Source of the DNA: a virus
Length of the DNA stretch: 64,000 bases
Direction: 5' to 3' (one strand)
IMG/VR virus record: IMGVR_UViG_3300037840_000041
Coordinates: 1 to 64,000 of that record
Shown here: positions 23,992-32,009 of the stretch, piece by piece
Position numbering within the stretch: position 1 is the first letter of the stretch
How the letters are laid out: every line of letters starts with the position of its first letter
Notes under the pieces: model-generated
What the model saw: only the letters and a program-made list of their open reading frames with translations
Databases searched by the model: none
What the model was told of the DNA's origin: nothing
Translations under genes and position numbers: made by a program

Positions 23992-26516
23992 CAGAATACA
24001 CTCCTCGGCGGACCGCCAAAATCATCCTCGGTTTCGCCCGGCGCCAGGATCGGCTTCGCTGCCGGCTTAGCTCTAGCGATGGGCGGCCACTGCAAGCCCT
24101 TGCCGTAGACTCGCTTTCCGGTCGGCCAGACATAATGAAGCATCCTCGGTTTCGGATCAGTGTCAGTCGGGTCGACCATCGAGGCAACGCCGATCACCCG
24201 GTATGGGCGAAGGTCTTCGCGGAAGCGGCGCGTCCGCGCCTTGATCCGATTCCGATATTGTTCCTTCGTCTCGTCAAGTTCCTGCGGGTCGCTTTTTTTG
24301 TATTCGTTTCCAAGATCAGCCCACTGCACAACCCGCGTCACGCTCTGCGGCAGTTTCAGCGCGGCAGGCGGCGGCGTGCCCATTTCGTCGATCGCGCTGA
24401 GCAGCGCCTGGAACACCGCAGCATGGTTGACTGTCAGTGCGAAACCTTCCGGTCGGTCTTTGCGATTTGATGCCCCGGCCTCAGCTGCGGCGGTGGCGCT
24501 GACTGGATCGACAGAGACCATCGACGAGATATCGTCGCCATCTTCGTCGACGCCGATCACGACGCGATGAAGCACAAAATCAAACCTCAGGGTGTCATCG
24601 CCGTCGCGAACCTTGTCCGTGCTGATGCGGCGGACGACGCGGCCCTCATCGTCGCGCCGTTCCACTTGTTTCTTTTCATCGGAGTAGGACCGCTTGATCA
24701 GCAGGGCAACGTCGATGCCGTTAAAAAACTGCTCGTTGCCGCGGTGGCGGCCTTCCTGATTCGTATGGCCGACAATCCACAGCGGGCAGGTGGTGCCATC
24801 GCGAACGGCGCTGTAATTGGTCTGGATGCGCGCCACATCTTCGCTCTTGATCTCGCTCGAGCCGCGCGTTGCCGCGTTGTGGGTATCGATCACCGAATGC
24901 GAAAGCGGCAGCTTGAAATTGCGGGATATCTCGACGATCTCGGCGGCAACGCCCTTGGCGTCGTCTTCGCTGGCGTACAAACCCGGCGGCCGCGTCAGCC
25001 AGGCGAATGAATGAAGATCGGCGTGCGTCAACCCGTGGTATTGCATATAGGCACGCAGCCGGTTCTCGAATCCTTCGGAGCCCTCATAGGTCAGATAGAC
25101 AATCCCGCCAGCTTCGACTCGGCGGCCGCCGTAGTCTTTCCCGAAGTGAACATGCATGCACATGTTCAACGTCTCGAAGGTCTTGCCCGACTTGGTCGGC
25201 CCCATGATGAGCGTATCGATGTTTCGCGGGACCAAAAATTTTATTCGCCATGGGAACTGCCGGGCCGGCGCGTTCAGGTCGCGCGCGGTCTTCGCGCCAT
25301 ATCTCGACTTATAAGGCTCTGGCACCCACGGCTTCAGCGAGTCGACGATCTCCAGCAATCTCGCACGATCACCAGCTGCACCATCGCGCCAGTCCTTCAC
25401 GTCGCCCCGCTCCGGACACGACGGCCAGATTGTTTTGAAATTCAGCACGCGGACATTGCAGCCGCGATCTTTCAGCATCGGCGCGACCTTCGCGGTGCGC
25501 TCGGCCCCGGCACGCTTGCCGGTCTTTGGATGGGGCGGGTCGTTGTCCTCAAGGATCACAACGTCGGCAGCGCCGCGGAAAAACTCTGCCATGTCGGTCG
25601 AGAAATTGCCGGCGCCGCCGGTGTTCGATACCGCGAGCAATCCCCATTCTTTCAAAACGTCGACGTTGCCTTCACCTTCAGGCAGAAAAACAATGCGCTG
25701 ATCTTCCGGCGGCTCTTGTATCTCGTCGATCACGTCGTTCGCGTTGTAAAGCCAGTGATCGACATTGCCGGCCGCTTCGAATGTCCGCAACTCGTAGCCG
25801 CCCGTGGCCTTCTTCTCGTCGTCCGCACGGACCCAATCGCCGTCCTTCCGCCAGCGCAGAAATTCAAACGGCTGGCCGGTCTTCCGATCAATGAAGTCGA
25901 GAGCCCAAACGAACGTCCCATCATTGTCAGGTGATGGTCGGCGCTGACTCGGCTTCTTGAAGATCTTGCCGTTTTTATTTACCGCCCACGAGCCGTCCGC
26001 GAGCCTTTTTTGGAAGCGGACCGTTTGGTAGAGGACCGAATTGTCCGGCGCTTTGATGTCCCAGACTTGGACGATCTCGAGCTTTCCATCTGGCGGTGAA
26101 GCTTGCGCTCCATCACCGCTTTGAGGCCGATCTTCTCTAGGCGCGTCAAAATGTTCGCTTGCGCCGTTTCCAGATTTCCGACCTTGCGATTTTCCGCTTG
26201 AACCAGTTGAAGATGTAGATCGACCAGGTCGGCTTCTGAGTACGACGCCAGCCTCCTGCGCGAGGGTTTCGATCGCCGCGACTTTCGTGAGACCTGCGTA
26301 CCTCTCGACGAAGTCGAAAACATCGCCTGCTTTTTCGCCGCCATTGCCGAAGTCCTTCCATATCTGTTTTGAATTGTTGACCGTGAACGACGGGTTGTCC
26401 GCTACGACATACTCACTGCCGCGCTTCACCAACTTGAAGGTGCGCCCGACCACATCGGACAGCGTGAGCCGATTTTTTATCTCCTGAAGCTGTTCCCTGT
26501 TGGCGTCGAATGCCAT
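23991..26516 (-). CDS. Primase-helicase (Toprim plus RepA-like AAA ATPase)
   Basis: 841 aa from ATG 26516 (AAAGG ahead; overlaps the upstream stop). Residues 12-90 keep the frame of a CHC2 primase finger (NPSFTVNNSKQIWKDFGNGG, then GDVFDFVERYAGL) but lack the zinc Cys/His. A Toprim-like region is at about 270-345 (LPEGEGNVDVL, VVILEDND). An AAA_25/RepA-type ATPase follows with Walker A GPTKSGKT at about 439 and a strand IVYLTYEG. The C-terminal 150 residues are a separate helical part. It should prime and unwind at the origin; no polymerase gene was found. Confidence 0.8.
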   Translation of the reverse strand: MAFDANREQLQEIKNRLTLSDVVGRTFKLVKRGSEYVVADNPSFTVNNSKQIWKDFGNGGEKAGDVFDFVERYAGLTKVAAIETLAQEAGVVLRSRPGRSTSSTGSSGKSQGRKSGNGASEHFDAPREDRPQSGDGAQASPPDGKLEIVQVWDIKAPDNSVLYQTVRFQKRLADGSWAVNKNGKIFKKPSQRRPSPDNDGTFVWALDFIDRKTGQPFEFLRWRKDGDWVRADDEKKATGGYELRTFEAAGNVDHWLYNANDVIDEIQEPPEDQRIVFLPEGEGNVDVLKEWGLLAVSNTGGAGNFSTDMAEFFRGAADVVILEDNDPPHPKTGKRAGAERTAKVAPMLKDRGCNVRVLNFKTIWPSCPERGDVKDWRDGAAGDRARLLEIVDSLKPWVPEPYKSRYGAKTARDLNAPARQFPWRIKFLVPRNIDTLIMGPTKSGKTFETLNMCMHVHFGKDYGGRRVEAGGIVYLTYEGSEGFENRLRAYMQYHGLTHADLHSFAWLTRPPGLYASEDDAKGVAAEIVEISRNFKLPLSHSVIDTHNAATRGSSEIKSEDVARIQTNYSAVRDGTTCPLWIVGHTNQEGRHRGNEQFFNGIDVALLIKRSYSDEKKQVERRDDEGRVVRRISTDKVRDGDDTLRFDFVLHRVVIGVDEDGDDISSMVSVDPVSATAAAEAGASNRKDRPEGFALTVNHAAVFQALLSAIDEMGTPPPAALKLPQSVTRVVQWADLGNEYKKSDPQELDETKEQYRNRIKARTRRFREDLRPYRVIGVASMVDPTDTDPKPRMLHYVWPTGKRVYGKGLQWPPIARAKPAAKPILAPGETEDDFGGPPRSVF

Positions 26517-27634
26517 CAAGCACCTTTGCGAGAGCGTGGCCGCTCGATTCTATTCTTGGCGATGGCCACATATTTCGCGCTCAATTCTATCAACGTGGAT
26601 TTTCGACCGGTTGCGGCTGCGACGACTCCCACGGTGCACGAGCCGCCGAACGGATCGAGAACCCTGCCGCCTTCTGGACACCCAGCCTTGATGCACTTGG
26701 CCACAAGCGCTTCCGGGAACGTAGCAAAGTGAGCGGCCCTGTATGCTTGCGTCGGTATCGACCACACGTTGCGGCTATTGCGCGTCTTCAATAAATGACC
26801 GCTGATAGCTTCGTGAAACGAAGCGTTCGCCCGGATGCCGCTGCGCGGCTTCGCTGATTTTGGCGATACACCGGGCGCCAACTTTCTGGCTACTGGCACG
26901 CGGTCAATCAACATTCGGCTGTTTCGCCCAACCGACGACCTTGGATGGGTGTTCGGACTTACAGGCTCGGCAATCGCGCGCGCGTTATAAAAATATCGCT
27001 CGCATTTTGTGAGCAGCCAAACCTTCTCGTGCGCAACGGCTGGCCGATCCATGATTGATTCCGGCATCGCGTTGGGTTTGTGCCAGATGATCTCGCTGCG
27101 AATCCACCAGCCATCATCCTGCAGGGCGATAGCCAGTCGGTTTGAAATCATGCACAGGTCTTTTGGTTTCAGATAATCGCCAGCGACCACACGACCGCCG
27201 CTGTCAATACGGCACTGCCGATCGGCAGCAACAAACTTCCCGCGCGGCGTACTGTGCATCGGCTCATAGATCGGGCCGACGGTTGAAAACGGCTTGTCTC
27301 GGAACGTTCGGTCATCATTTCCCTTGGCCTTCGTGTCCTGCGCGCTTCGGCCGTTCGGCGCAGCAGCGTAGCAATCACCGTAGTTGAGCCATAGCGTCCC
27401 CTCGGGCTTGAGAACACGTCTAACCTCGCGCAGAACTTCCACGAGCGCTGCGATATGATCGAACAGCGTGCGCTCCGATCCCATTTGCCCGCGGATGCCG
27501 TAGTCCCTCAGCCCCCAATATGGTGGCGATGTGACGCAGCAATCGAAGGAGTTGTCGTCCATACATCGCAACGCGTCTAAGGCGTCCCCTGTTATTATCT
27601 CGACCGCGCCACCGCGTAAAAGAATGCGCTTCAC
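26516..27634 (-). CDS. DNA methyltransferase (SPPYW type, N4-cytosine/N6-adenine)
   Basis: 372 aa from GTG 27634, with AGGGAG five bases ahead and a GTGA overlap with the upstream stop. Catalytic TSPPYWGLRDYG at 35-46 and SAM motif LDPFGGSCTVG near 326 give beta-class order. The 280 residues between hold a large target-recognition part. The SPPYW form is frequent among N4-cytosine enzymes. It is the fourth methyltransferase of this leftward block. Confidence 0.87.
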   Translation of the reverse strand: MKRILLRGGAVEIITGDALDALRCMDDNSFDCCVTSPPYWGLRDYGIRGQMGSERTLFDHIAALVEVLREVRRVLKPEGTLWLNYGDCYAAAPNGRSAQDTKAKGNDDRTFRDKPFSTVGPIYEPMHSTPRGKFVAADRQCRIDSGGRVVAGDYLKPKDLCMISNRLAIALQDDGWWIRSEIIWHKPNAMPESIMDRPAVAHEKVWLLTKCERYFYNARAIAEPVSPNTHPRSSVGRNSRMLIDRVPVARKLAPGVSPKSAKPRSGIRANASFHEAISGHLLKTRNSRNVWSIPTQAYRAAHFATFPEALVAKCIKAGCPEGGRVLDPFGGSCTVGVVAAATGRKSTLIELSAKYVAIAKNRIERPRSRKGA

Positions 27635-28530
27635 GAAAGCTCCCTCAAGCAAAACCCCATTTTCGGAATTTCTTTCATCTGAAGGCCGATGCTGACAAGC
27701 TTCGGGTTTAACACCGAGACCATGCCGATCAGAAAATCACGCGCCGGGATTCCGGGCTGGCGCTCGTTCTTAAACGCGTGGCCCATCAATCGGCTGTAAT
27801 CGAGGAATCCGCTGTCGATGATCACGCCCAGCGCGCTGACGACGCGCCACTCCTTGTTGAGCAATTTGATCTCGCGGCCCTTGTGTTCGAAATGCCGTTC
27901 GCCGTTCGACGCGGCGGCAATCGGTGCTGGCGGCTTTGCCGCGTTCGGCGCTTTCTTCTCGGCCACCGACACGCTCGGCACCGCGCCCGCCGCCTTTGGC
28001 AGGCCGTATCGTTCATGCGGCAGCTTTTCGATCACGCCAGTCTTGGCCGCGTAGAACAGCGCCGAGGTCCAGGCCGGTGGCGCCGAGGGCCAGTATTTTT
28101 CGCGCACGAAAGCCAAGATGCCGGGTCCAGTCAGCGGGGTTCCCGCAGCGCTGATCGCCTCGACCGCCAGATCGGAATTTGACGGGATGCCCTCGGGACG
28201 GCCCTTGCTTGGCCGGCCACCCATGTTGGGCCTTTCCTGCGCGGCGGGCGCGGTGCTGGGCGCTCCAGCCGGCTTTGGGGCTACCGAAGCCGGCTTTAGC
28301 TCAGGGCGCGCCGGCGGCGCTACGGCCGCATGTGGCGGGGCCTTTCGCGGCGGCTCCAGCAGCTTTGACGGCTCTTCGCGGAGCATATCCCCAACCTTCG
28401 TCAGAATTTCCGCCCGGGCATCCGCGACGCCGCGCTGATATTCGGCCTGCATGAGCTTGATGAGATCGTCAAATCCGATGGCGTTGCAGATTTTTTCGAA
28501 CAGGTCGTCATCGTCAGGGTTATCGGTCAT
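27631..28530 (-). CDS. Hypothetical protein with winged-helix-like segments
   Basis: 299 aa. A helical N-terminus (LIKLMQAEYQRGVADARAE) is followed by a Pro/Ala linker (65-105), then a segment TGPGILAFVREKYWPSAPP with a wing-like end, which resembles HARE/wHTH domains, and a C-terminal 90-residue domain. The linker-separated layout suits a DNA-binding regulator. No family assigned. Confidence 0.5.
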   Translation of the reverse strand: MTDNPDDDDLFEKICNAIGFDDLIKLMQAEYQRGVADARAEILTKVGDMLREEPSKLLEPPRKAPPHAAVAPPARPELKPASVAPKPAGAPSTAPAAQERPNMGGRPSKGRPEGIPSNSDLAVEAISAAGTPLTGPGILAFVREKYWPSAPPAWTSALFYAAKTGVIEKLPHERYGLPKAAGAVPSVSVAEKKAPNAAKPPAPIAAASNGERHFEHKGREIKLLNKEWRVVSALGVIIDSGFLDYSRLMGHAFKNERQPGIPARDFLIGMVSVLNPKLVSIGLQMKEIPKMGFCLRELS

Positions 28531-28772
28531 CGCTTCGCCCTTGGTTTGTCGGCCGCTGTAACCCGTTCCAATTCCTGTCGCTCAAGCCATTCGAGCAAAT
28601 TCTTTAGATCGCACATCACCGCGTACTCTCGTTTCCAGCCCGGCAGCACTGATGCCGGATCCATCGACTCGCGCGCCTGAAAAGACCGCATCCGTTCCTG
28701 AATGAACGCGAACATGCGATCGCGCGGCGGCCCTGCCATCTCCCACCAATTGAGTTCGGTCGCGTCAGCCAC
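28527..28772 (-). CDS. Small hypothetical protein
   Basis: 81 aa starting at GTG 28772, overlapping the RuvC-like stop by eight bases. Helical and rich in E, R, W and M (MFAFIQERMRSFQ, LLEWLERQELERV). No family recognised. Confidence 0.5.
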   Translation of the reverse strand: MADATELNWWEMAGPPRDRMFAFIQERMRSFQARESMDPASVLPGWKREYAVMCDLKNLLEWLERQELERVTAADKPRAKR

Positions 28773-29289
28773 GAAGCTCCGTCTCCCAATGAAAGAGCGC
28801 GATCAGCATCGCCTCAGCGCGGTCAGCGGTGTTTTTGAATTTCAGAAACGGAGCCATGCATGGCCATTTCTGCAATGCTAACTGCCGAGCCTGTTCCTTG
28901 CCTTCTAAACCGCCCCGGAGTTTGAAATGTTTTTTCCATCGTGCCGGCGGGACGACCGCCGTAGGGATGTTGAACAGAAGCGGGATGGCCTTCAGGACCT
29001 TGTACGTTCCGCCGAACGCAAAAGCGCTTGTCGCGCCCATCGAACGGCGCTCGCCGGTTTTCTTGTCCGGGATCGATGGCATCGGGGTGACTTGCTCGAT
29101 GATCGCGGAGTCCGGCTGCATCTGCAGCATCCAGTCGCGGAAATTCAGCGCGTCGATTTCGCGCTGCTTGTCAGCGCCGATGGTTGGAAGGTCGATCAAT
29201 CCTCCCGGTTCTACGGGCACAACTGCGCCACAGACGAACAGGCAGGAACTCCCATTGATTCCCGGATCGATGGCAAGAAGCCGATGCAT
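28765..29289 (-). CDS. RuvC-like Holliday junction resolvase
   Basis: 174 aa. The RNase H-fold acidic residues are in place: LAIDPGINGS (D8), IIEQV (E65) and NTADRAEAML (D156, E159). The length is close to that of RuvC. It would resolve recombination or replication branches before packaging. It is the second gene of the leftward block, behind the 29297 gene. Confidence 0.82.
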   Translation of the reverse strand: MHRLLAIDPGINGSSCLFVCGAVVPVEPGGLIDLPTIGADKQREIDALNFRDWMLQMQPDSAIIEQVTPMPSIPDKKTGERRSMGATSAFAFGGTYKVLKAIPLLFNIPTAVVPPARWKKHFKLRGGLEGKEQARQLALQKWPCMAPFLKFKNTADRAEAMLIALFHWETELRG

Positions 29290-29296
29290 GGCGGCC

Positions 29297-29827
29297 TCAA
29301 TGCGGCTTGTGTTCGGGTCCGCGCCCGATTTTATTCAACGCGTCGTTCTTGATCTTCTCGACGGCATCTTCTGCGGCGCTGGCGCCTGGCTGACGAAGAT
29401 GCGACGGTCGCGGGTCAGGTTCGCCGTCTTCGTCCTTGCCGCGCGGGACACCATTGACGTCCTTCGCGCCGACCTCACCGACTCCGAACATCCGCCCCTG
29501 CAGATTTGCGTGCTCGTCGAGTTTGAAAAATTCCCGCAGCTTGTCGAAGTTCGCGAGATAGGCCGCGAGCTTTTCGGATGCGATGGATTGATTTTTTGCT
29601 TTTCGGAACGCGTCGGCGAGCTTCTTTACATCCTTGAAGGCCGACAGATTGAGATGCTTGCCTTTGGCGACCTTGGCGGCATCCTTGTAGACATCATTCG
29701 CCTCGTCGACGGTTTCCTTCGCCAGATCATACGCCGAATTAAAAACCTTGATCGTAACATCGGCCGGCGTGCGAATCTCTTTGCCGCTCGGCTGCTGATC
29801 TGATTCGACGGTGGATCGCTTTGGCAT
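29297..29827 (-). CDS. Hypothetical helical protein, first gene of leftward block
   Basis: 176 aa, preceded by GGGAG at seven bases. The centre has a helical pattern (YKDAAKVAKG, FKDVKKLADAFRKAK, EKLAAYLANFDKLREFF) somewhat like GapR/DUF2312-type nucleoid proteins of alphaproteobacteria, which are AT-binding and dimeric; this link is weak. The C-terminus is disordered. It is the first gene after control region B, a place where phages often keep early regulators. Confidence 0.45.
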   Translation of the reverse strand: MPKRSTVESDQQPSGKEIRTPADVTIKVFNSAYDLAKETVDEANDVYKDAAKVAKGKHLNLSAFKDVKKLADAFRKAKNQSIASEKLAAYLANFDKLREFFKLDEHANLQGRMFGVGEVGAKDVNGVPRGKDEDGEPDPRPSHLRQPGASAAEDAVEKIKNDALNKIGRGPEHKPH

Positions 29828-29849
29828 GGTGGTCTCCCTGAAAGGTGCC

Positions 29850-29879
29850 AGCCCCGAGCCGGGCTGGTGGCCCGGGGCT
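29850..29879 (-). other. Bulged hairpin in the leader of the leftward block
   Basis: CCGGGC (29859-29864) pairs with GCCCGG (29870-29875) around a 5-nt loop, and AGCC (29850-29853) with GGCT (29876-29879) after a 5-nt bulge. It sits 20 nt upstream of the first leftward ATG, just ahead of the ribosome site, so it could affect translation or attenuate the message. Confidence 0.4.
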
Positions 29880-30190
29880 GACTATTGCCTGCAACGCGGT
29901 TGCGCCAACGTCGCATCGGCAATTCATGTTTCGAGGGGTGTGATGGTGCGCAACCTCACTGACCGGAATCGGTCGGCGCCTGTCATGCGCCTGATATATT
30001 TTTCCGTCAAGGCGGTATTTCTGTTTTGCGATTCGGGCGACGGAAGAGCGCGCCTTACGCGCGCGTGCTCTATCTAGCAGTTGAGCAAGCTGAGATACTG
30101 TAAGGTAAACGCGCCTATAGAGGCGCTTACCGCTCTTTCTTTCAAATGCCGCGCGCGAAAGAAATTGGCGATATTTATTTTTGCGAGTCA

Positions 30191-30291
30191 AGGGGTACGC
30201 AAACCGGGTACGCGGGCGGGTACATGCCGGGTACGCGGTACGAATTTTGGCCTAAGTCATTGAACTGTGGCGGAGATTTTTTCGTACCCGG
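30191..30291. repeat. CCGGGTAC iteron array B
   Basis: Boxes at 30191 (AGGGGTAC), 30204 (CCGGGTAC), 30216 (GCGGGTAC) and 30227 (CCGGGTAC), then CGCGGTAC, an AT-rich stretch with CATTGAA, and the inverted GTACCCGG at 30284-30291. The last direct box and the inverted box are 57 bp apart, exactly as in array A. GTCAAG precedes at 30187. It lies between the two divergent operons, about 120 bp before the first rightward gene. Confidence 0.8.
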
Positions 30292-30346
30292 CTGGTGAGG
30301 CCAGAATGCCAGTTTCCACATTTATTTTTGCCGAGGCTGGCGAAGG

Positions 30347-30375
30347 GGCTGGCGCTAATTCAATTTTATCTATAG
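30347..30375 (+). promoter_or_regulatory. Promoter-like leader element P1
   Basis: GGCTGGC at 30347 and CAATTTTATCTATAG at 30361-30375, 54 nt before the ATG at 30415; ATGGAGCCC follows close to the ATG. The same set at the same spacing precedes the gene at 36115. The AT-rich word has -10 character (TATCTA or CTATAG), with GGCTRGC 16 bp upstream of CTATAG in place of a usual -35. Direction inferred from the genes that follow. Confidence 0.55.
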
Positions 30376-30414
30376 TTGGGGGACAGCGACTCATTCGCCA
30401 TGGAGCCCTGACCC

Positions 30415-30903
30415 ATGATTACTTACTACGGCATCCCCGGCAGCAACCTTGTCAAATTCGGCAACAGCGACGACCACAAGATGGCCGAACCGTTGCCGAT
30501 TCGGTGGGACCTCGCGCAACACGGCACGTTCGCATGGGGCCATCTGACGGTCGGCACCAAGGAAGTCCCCGCGCACGTCCCCGGCGCCGCGCAAGTCGCG
30601 CTGGCGCTATGCGCCCACGCCCTGGCCGATGATCGCCGGGCGCTGGCGCTGTATCAGCGCTTCAAGATGCGCGCGATGGACAAGTGGAAGGCCACCGAGC
30701 CGTGGGCGATCACCGTCGAGGAGATCAGCGCGGTTTGTGATCAGATCGAACTCGATGCGCAGGCGACCGAAAAGGAGCGGATTGCTGCGGACAAAGACCG
30801 GCCGCCGGTCGAGCGGGAAACCGGCGGCGCCGACTTCGGCAAGGGAGGCGTCGTTTGGGATACCGACGAGCGCGGAAGACCAATCAGCAACGGAGAAAAG
30901 TGA
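30415..30903 (+). CDS. DUF6166-like protein, first early gene
   Basis: 162 aa. The segment FAWGHLTVGTKEVPAHVPGA followed by AQVALALCAHALADDRRALALYQRFK resembles the DUF6166 family (FEWGYGGSGPAQLALALL..h..D...Al...f), with a longer loop here. The C-terminal 50 residues are charged. First gene of the rightward operon, with promoter-like element P1 54 nt upstream. Function of the family is unknown to me. Confidence 0.6.
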   Translation: MITYYGIPGSNLVKFGNSDDHKMAEPLPIRWDLAQHGTFAWGHLTVGTKEVPAHVPGAAQVALALCAHALADDRRALALYQRFKMRAMDKWKATEPWAITVEEISAVCDQIELDAQATEKERIAADKDRPPVERETGGADFGKGGVVWDTDERGRPISNGEK

Positions 30904-31088
30904 TGGCCCTGACAAAGAAACAAGCGGATGCCCTCTCGGTCCTGGAGACCGAGGTCAATCTTCTTGCGAAGTCCCGCAAGATCCAGACCGACGCCGATCG
31001 CGCGCTCGTCAACCTGATGATTCGGATTATCGAGACCGAGTTGTATGGCGAGCCGAAGACCGTGCCGCTGAGTTCGCACCATGTCTAA
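30903..31088 (+). CDS. Small helical protein
   Basis: 61 aa from ATG 30903 (TGATG overlap; AGAAAAG ahead). Helical (QADALSVLETEVNLLAKSRK, ALVNLMIRIIETEL). Not recognised. The frame extends upstream only inside the previous gene. Confidence 0.5.
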   Translation: MALTKKQADALSVLETEVNLLAKSRKIQTDADRALVNLMIRIIETELYGEPKTVPLSSHHV

Positions 31089-31248
31089 GGGCGCGCTCGA
31101 CGACATCGCGCGGCTAAAGCGCATCCGCTACGAGACGAAGGGCGCTGGCGCCCTCCGCGCGACGAAGCCGATCAAGCCGCAACTCGAAAAGCTTCGCAAG
31201 GATATGGCGAAGGCCACCAAGCGCGGGAAAAAGAAGGGGCGGCGATGA
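31081..31248 (+). CDS. Small very basic protein
   Basis: 55 aa, overlapping the previous stop by eight bases and the next ATG (ATGA). The sequence is dominated by K and R (KATKRGKKKGRR end). It may bind nucleic acid; no family recognised. Confidence 0.45.
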   Translation: MSKGALDDIARLKRIRYETKGAGALRATKPIKPQLEKLRKDMAKATKRGKKKGRR

Positions 31249-31439
31249 ACCATAAGATCGTGCTGATGGCTGCTGCGCTGCGCGCGGCTAAGCGAGTTAT
31301 CGCCGATGAGCGGCGAGCGCAGTTCGATTGTTTCACGATCGCGCCAGATCGCTCTTATGACCAGATGTGCGCTAGTGAACGCGCTGCCATCAGGCGCTTT
31401 GACCGCGCGATCAAGAAAATTAACGAGGCGCTCCGATGA
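31245..31439 (+). CDS. Small helical protein
   Basis: 64 aa, helical and basic (MAAALRAAKRVIADERRAQF, AAIRRFDRAIKKINEAL). It overlaps the neighbouring starts and stops by four bases. Not recognised. Confidence 0.5.
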   Translation: MNHKIVLMAAALRAAKRVIADERRAQFDCFTIAPDRSYDQMCASERAAIRRFDRAIKKINEALR

Positions 31440-31546
31440 TCGACCCGGGATATCGCAAGTCGGTGGTCTATCCGTTCCTGTATGTCATCGCGCCAGCGGC
31501 ATCGATCATACTGATCGCGGTCATCACGCTTGGAGTCGCCCGATGA
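31436..31546 (+). CDS. Single-helix membrane peptide
   Basis: 36 aa. Ten soluble residues, then one hydrophobic helix (PFLYVIAPAASIILIAVITL). ATGA overlaps at both ends with neighbouring genes support translation. Possibly an early membrane-active peptide; no function can be assigned. Confidence 0.45.
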   Translation: MIDPGYRKSVVYPFLYVIAPAASIILIAVITLGVAR

Positions 31547-31818
31547 AATCGCGACCGCTCTTACCATCACGATCCGTAGATGTAACCGCGCTGCACATGG
31601 AATTAGTGCGCGATCTGTCGGCCGTCGTGAATGCCTTTAACCATGCGCATCCCGAGGTTGATACGGCCGAAGTCATGGCGTGCCTCGGGACAACGGCTGG
31701 CGCTTGCATATCGTCAGCGCCGACCGAGAGCGAAAGAACGCGCGCTCGGGACAGCGTCGTCAGCAGCCTCGATAAAGCGATCGAGGATTTTTTGTTCGCG
31801 CGGGAGAATCGGCAATGA
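31543..31818 (+). CDS. Small hypothetical protein
   Basis: 91 aa from ATG 31543 (MKSRPLLPSRSVDV). Two helical halves around a Ser/Thr-rich centre. The upstream frame to 31306 is a shadow of earlier genes. Not recognised. Confidence 0.5.
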   Translation: MKSRPLLPSRSVDVTALHMELVRDLSAVVNAFNHAHPEVDTAEVMACLGTTAGACISSAPTESERTRARDSVVSSLDKAIEDFLFARENRQ

Positions 31819-32009
31819 AGAGCCGCCATTGTCCATTTTCGTATCTCGCCACGCCGCAGCAACCATGTTGGGGCGACGACGTGTTTTACGAGATCACTGA
31901 GGACGGCGGAGAAATCTACACGTGCGAAGGCCACACGATGTGCTCGCTTTGGCTCGGGACTAGCGACGAGGAAAACATCAACCGATATCAGGTGGAGGCA
32001 AAACCATGA
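31815..32009 (+). CDS. Small hypothetical protein with Cys residues
   Basis: 64 aa with Cys at CPF, PCWG, TCEG and MCSL and an acidic beta-like centre (DVFYEITEDGGEIYTC). Could bind metal. It overlaps the ATPase gene start (ATGA). Not recognised. Confidence 0.5.
   Translation: MKSRHCPFSYLATPQQPCWGDDVFYEITEDGGEIYTCEGHTMCSLWLGTSDEENINRYQVEAKP

Larger units (their letters stand above)
29828..30414. promoter_or_regulatory. Divergent control region B (587 bp, no convincing gene)
   Basis: The gap between the leftward block (from 29827) and the rightward early operon (from 30415). In order: a bulged GC hairpin at 29850-29879, a GCGC-rich imperfect hairpin at 30044-30071, a 6-bp hairpin GCGCCT/AGGCGC around 30111-30126, the CCGGGTAC array (30191-30291) and a rightward promoter-like element (30347-30375). 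A 150-codon leftward frame crosses it but looks unreal. The region could also hold the replication origin. Confidence 0.65.

Noticed and set aside
29739-30191. 150-codon leftward frame across control region B
   Set aside because: Runs through the hairpins up to the box array and overlaps the first real leftward gene by 89 bp out of frame; composition is basic and random-looking, and no ribosome site is present. Not fully excluded.
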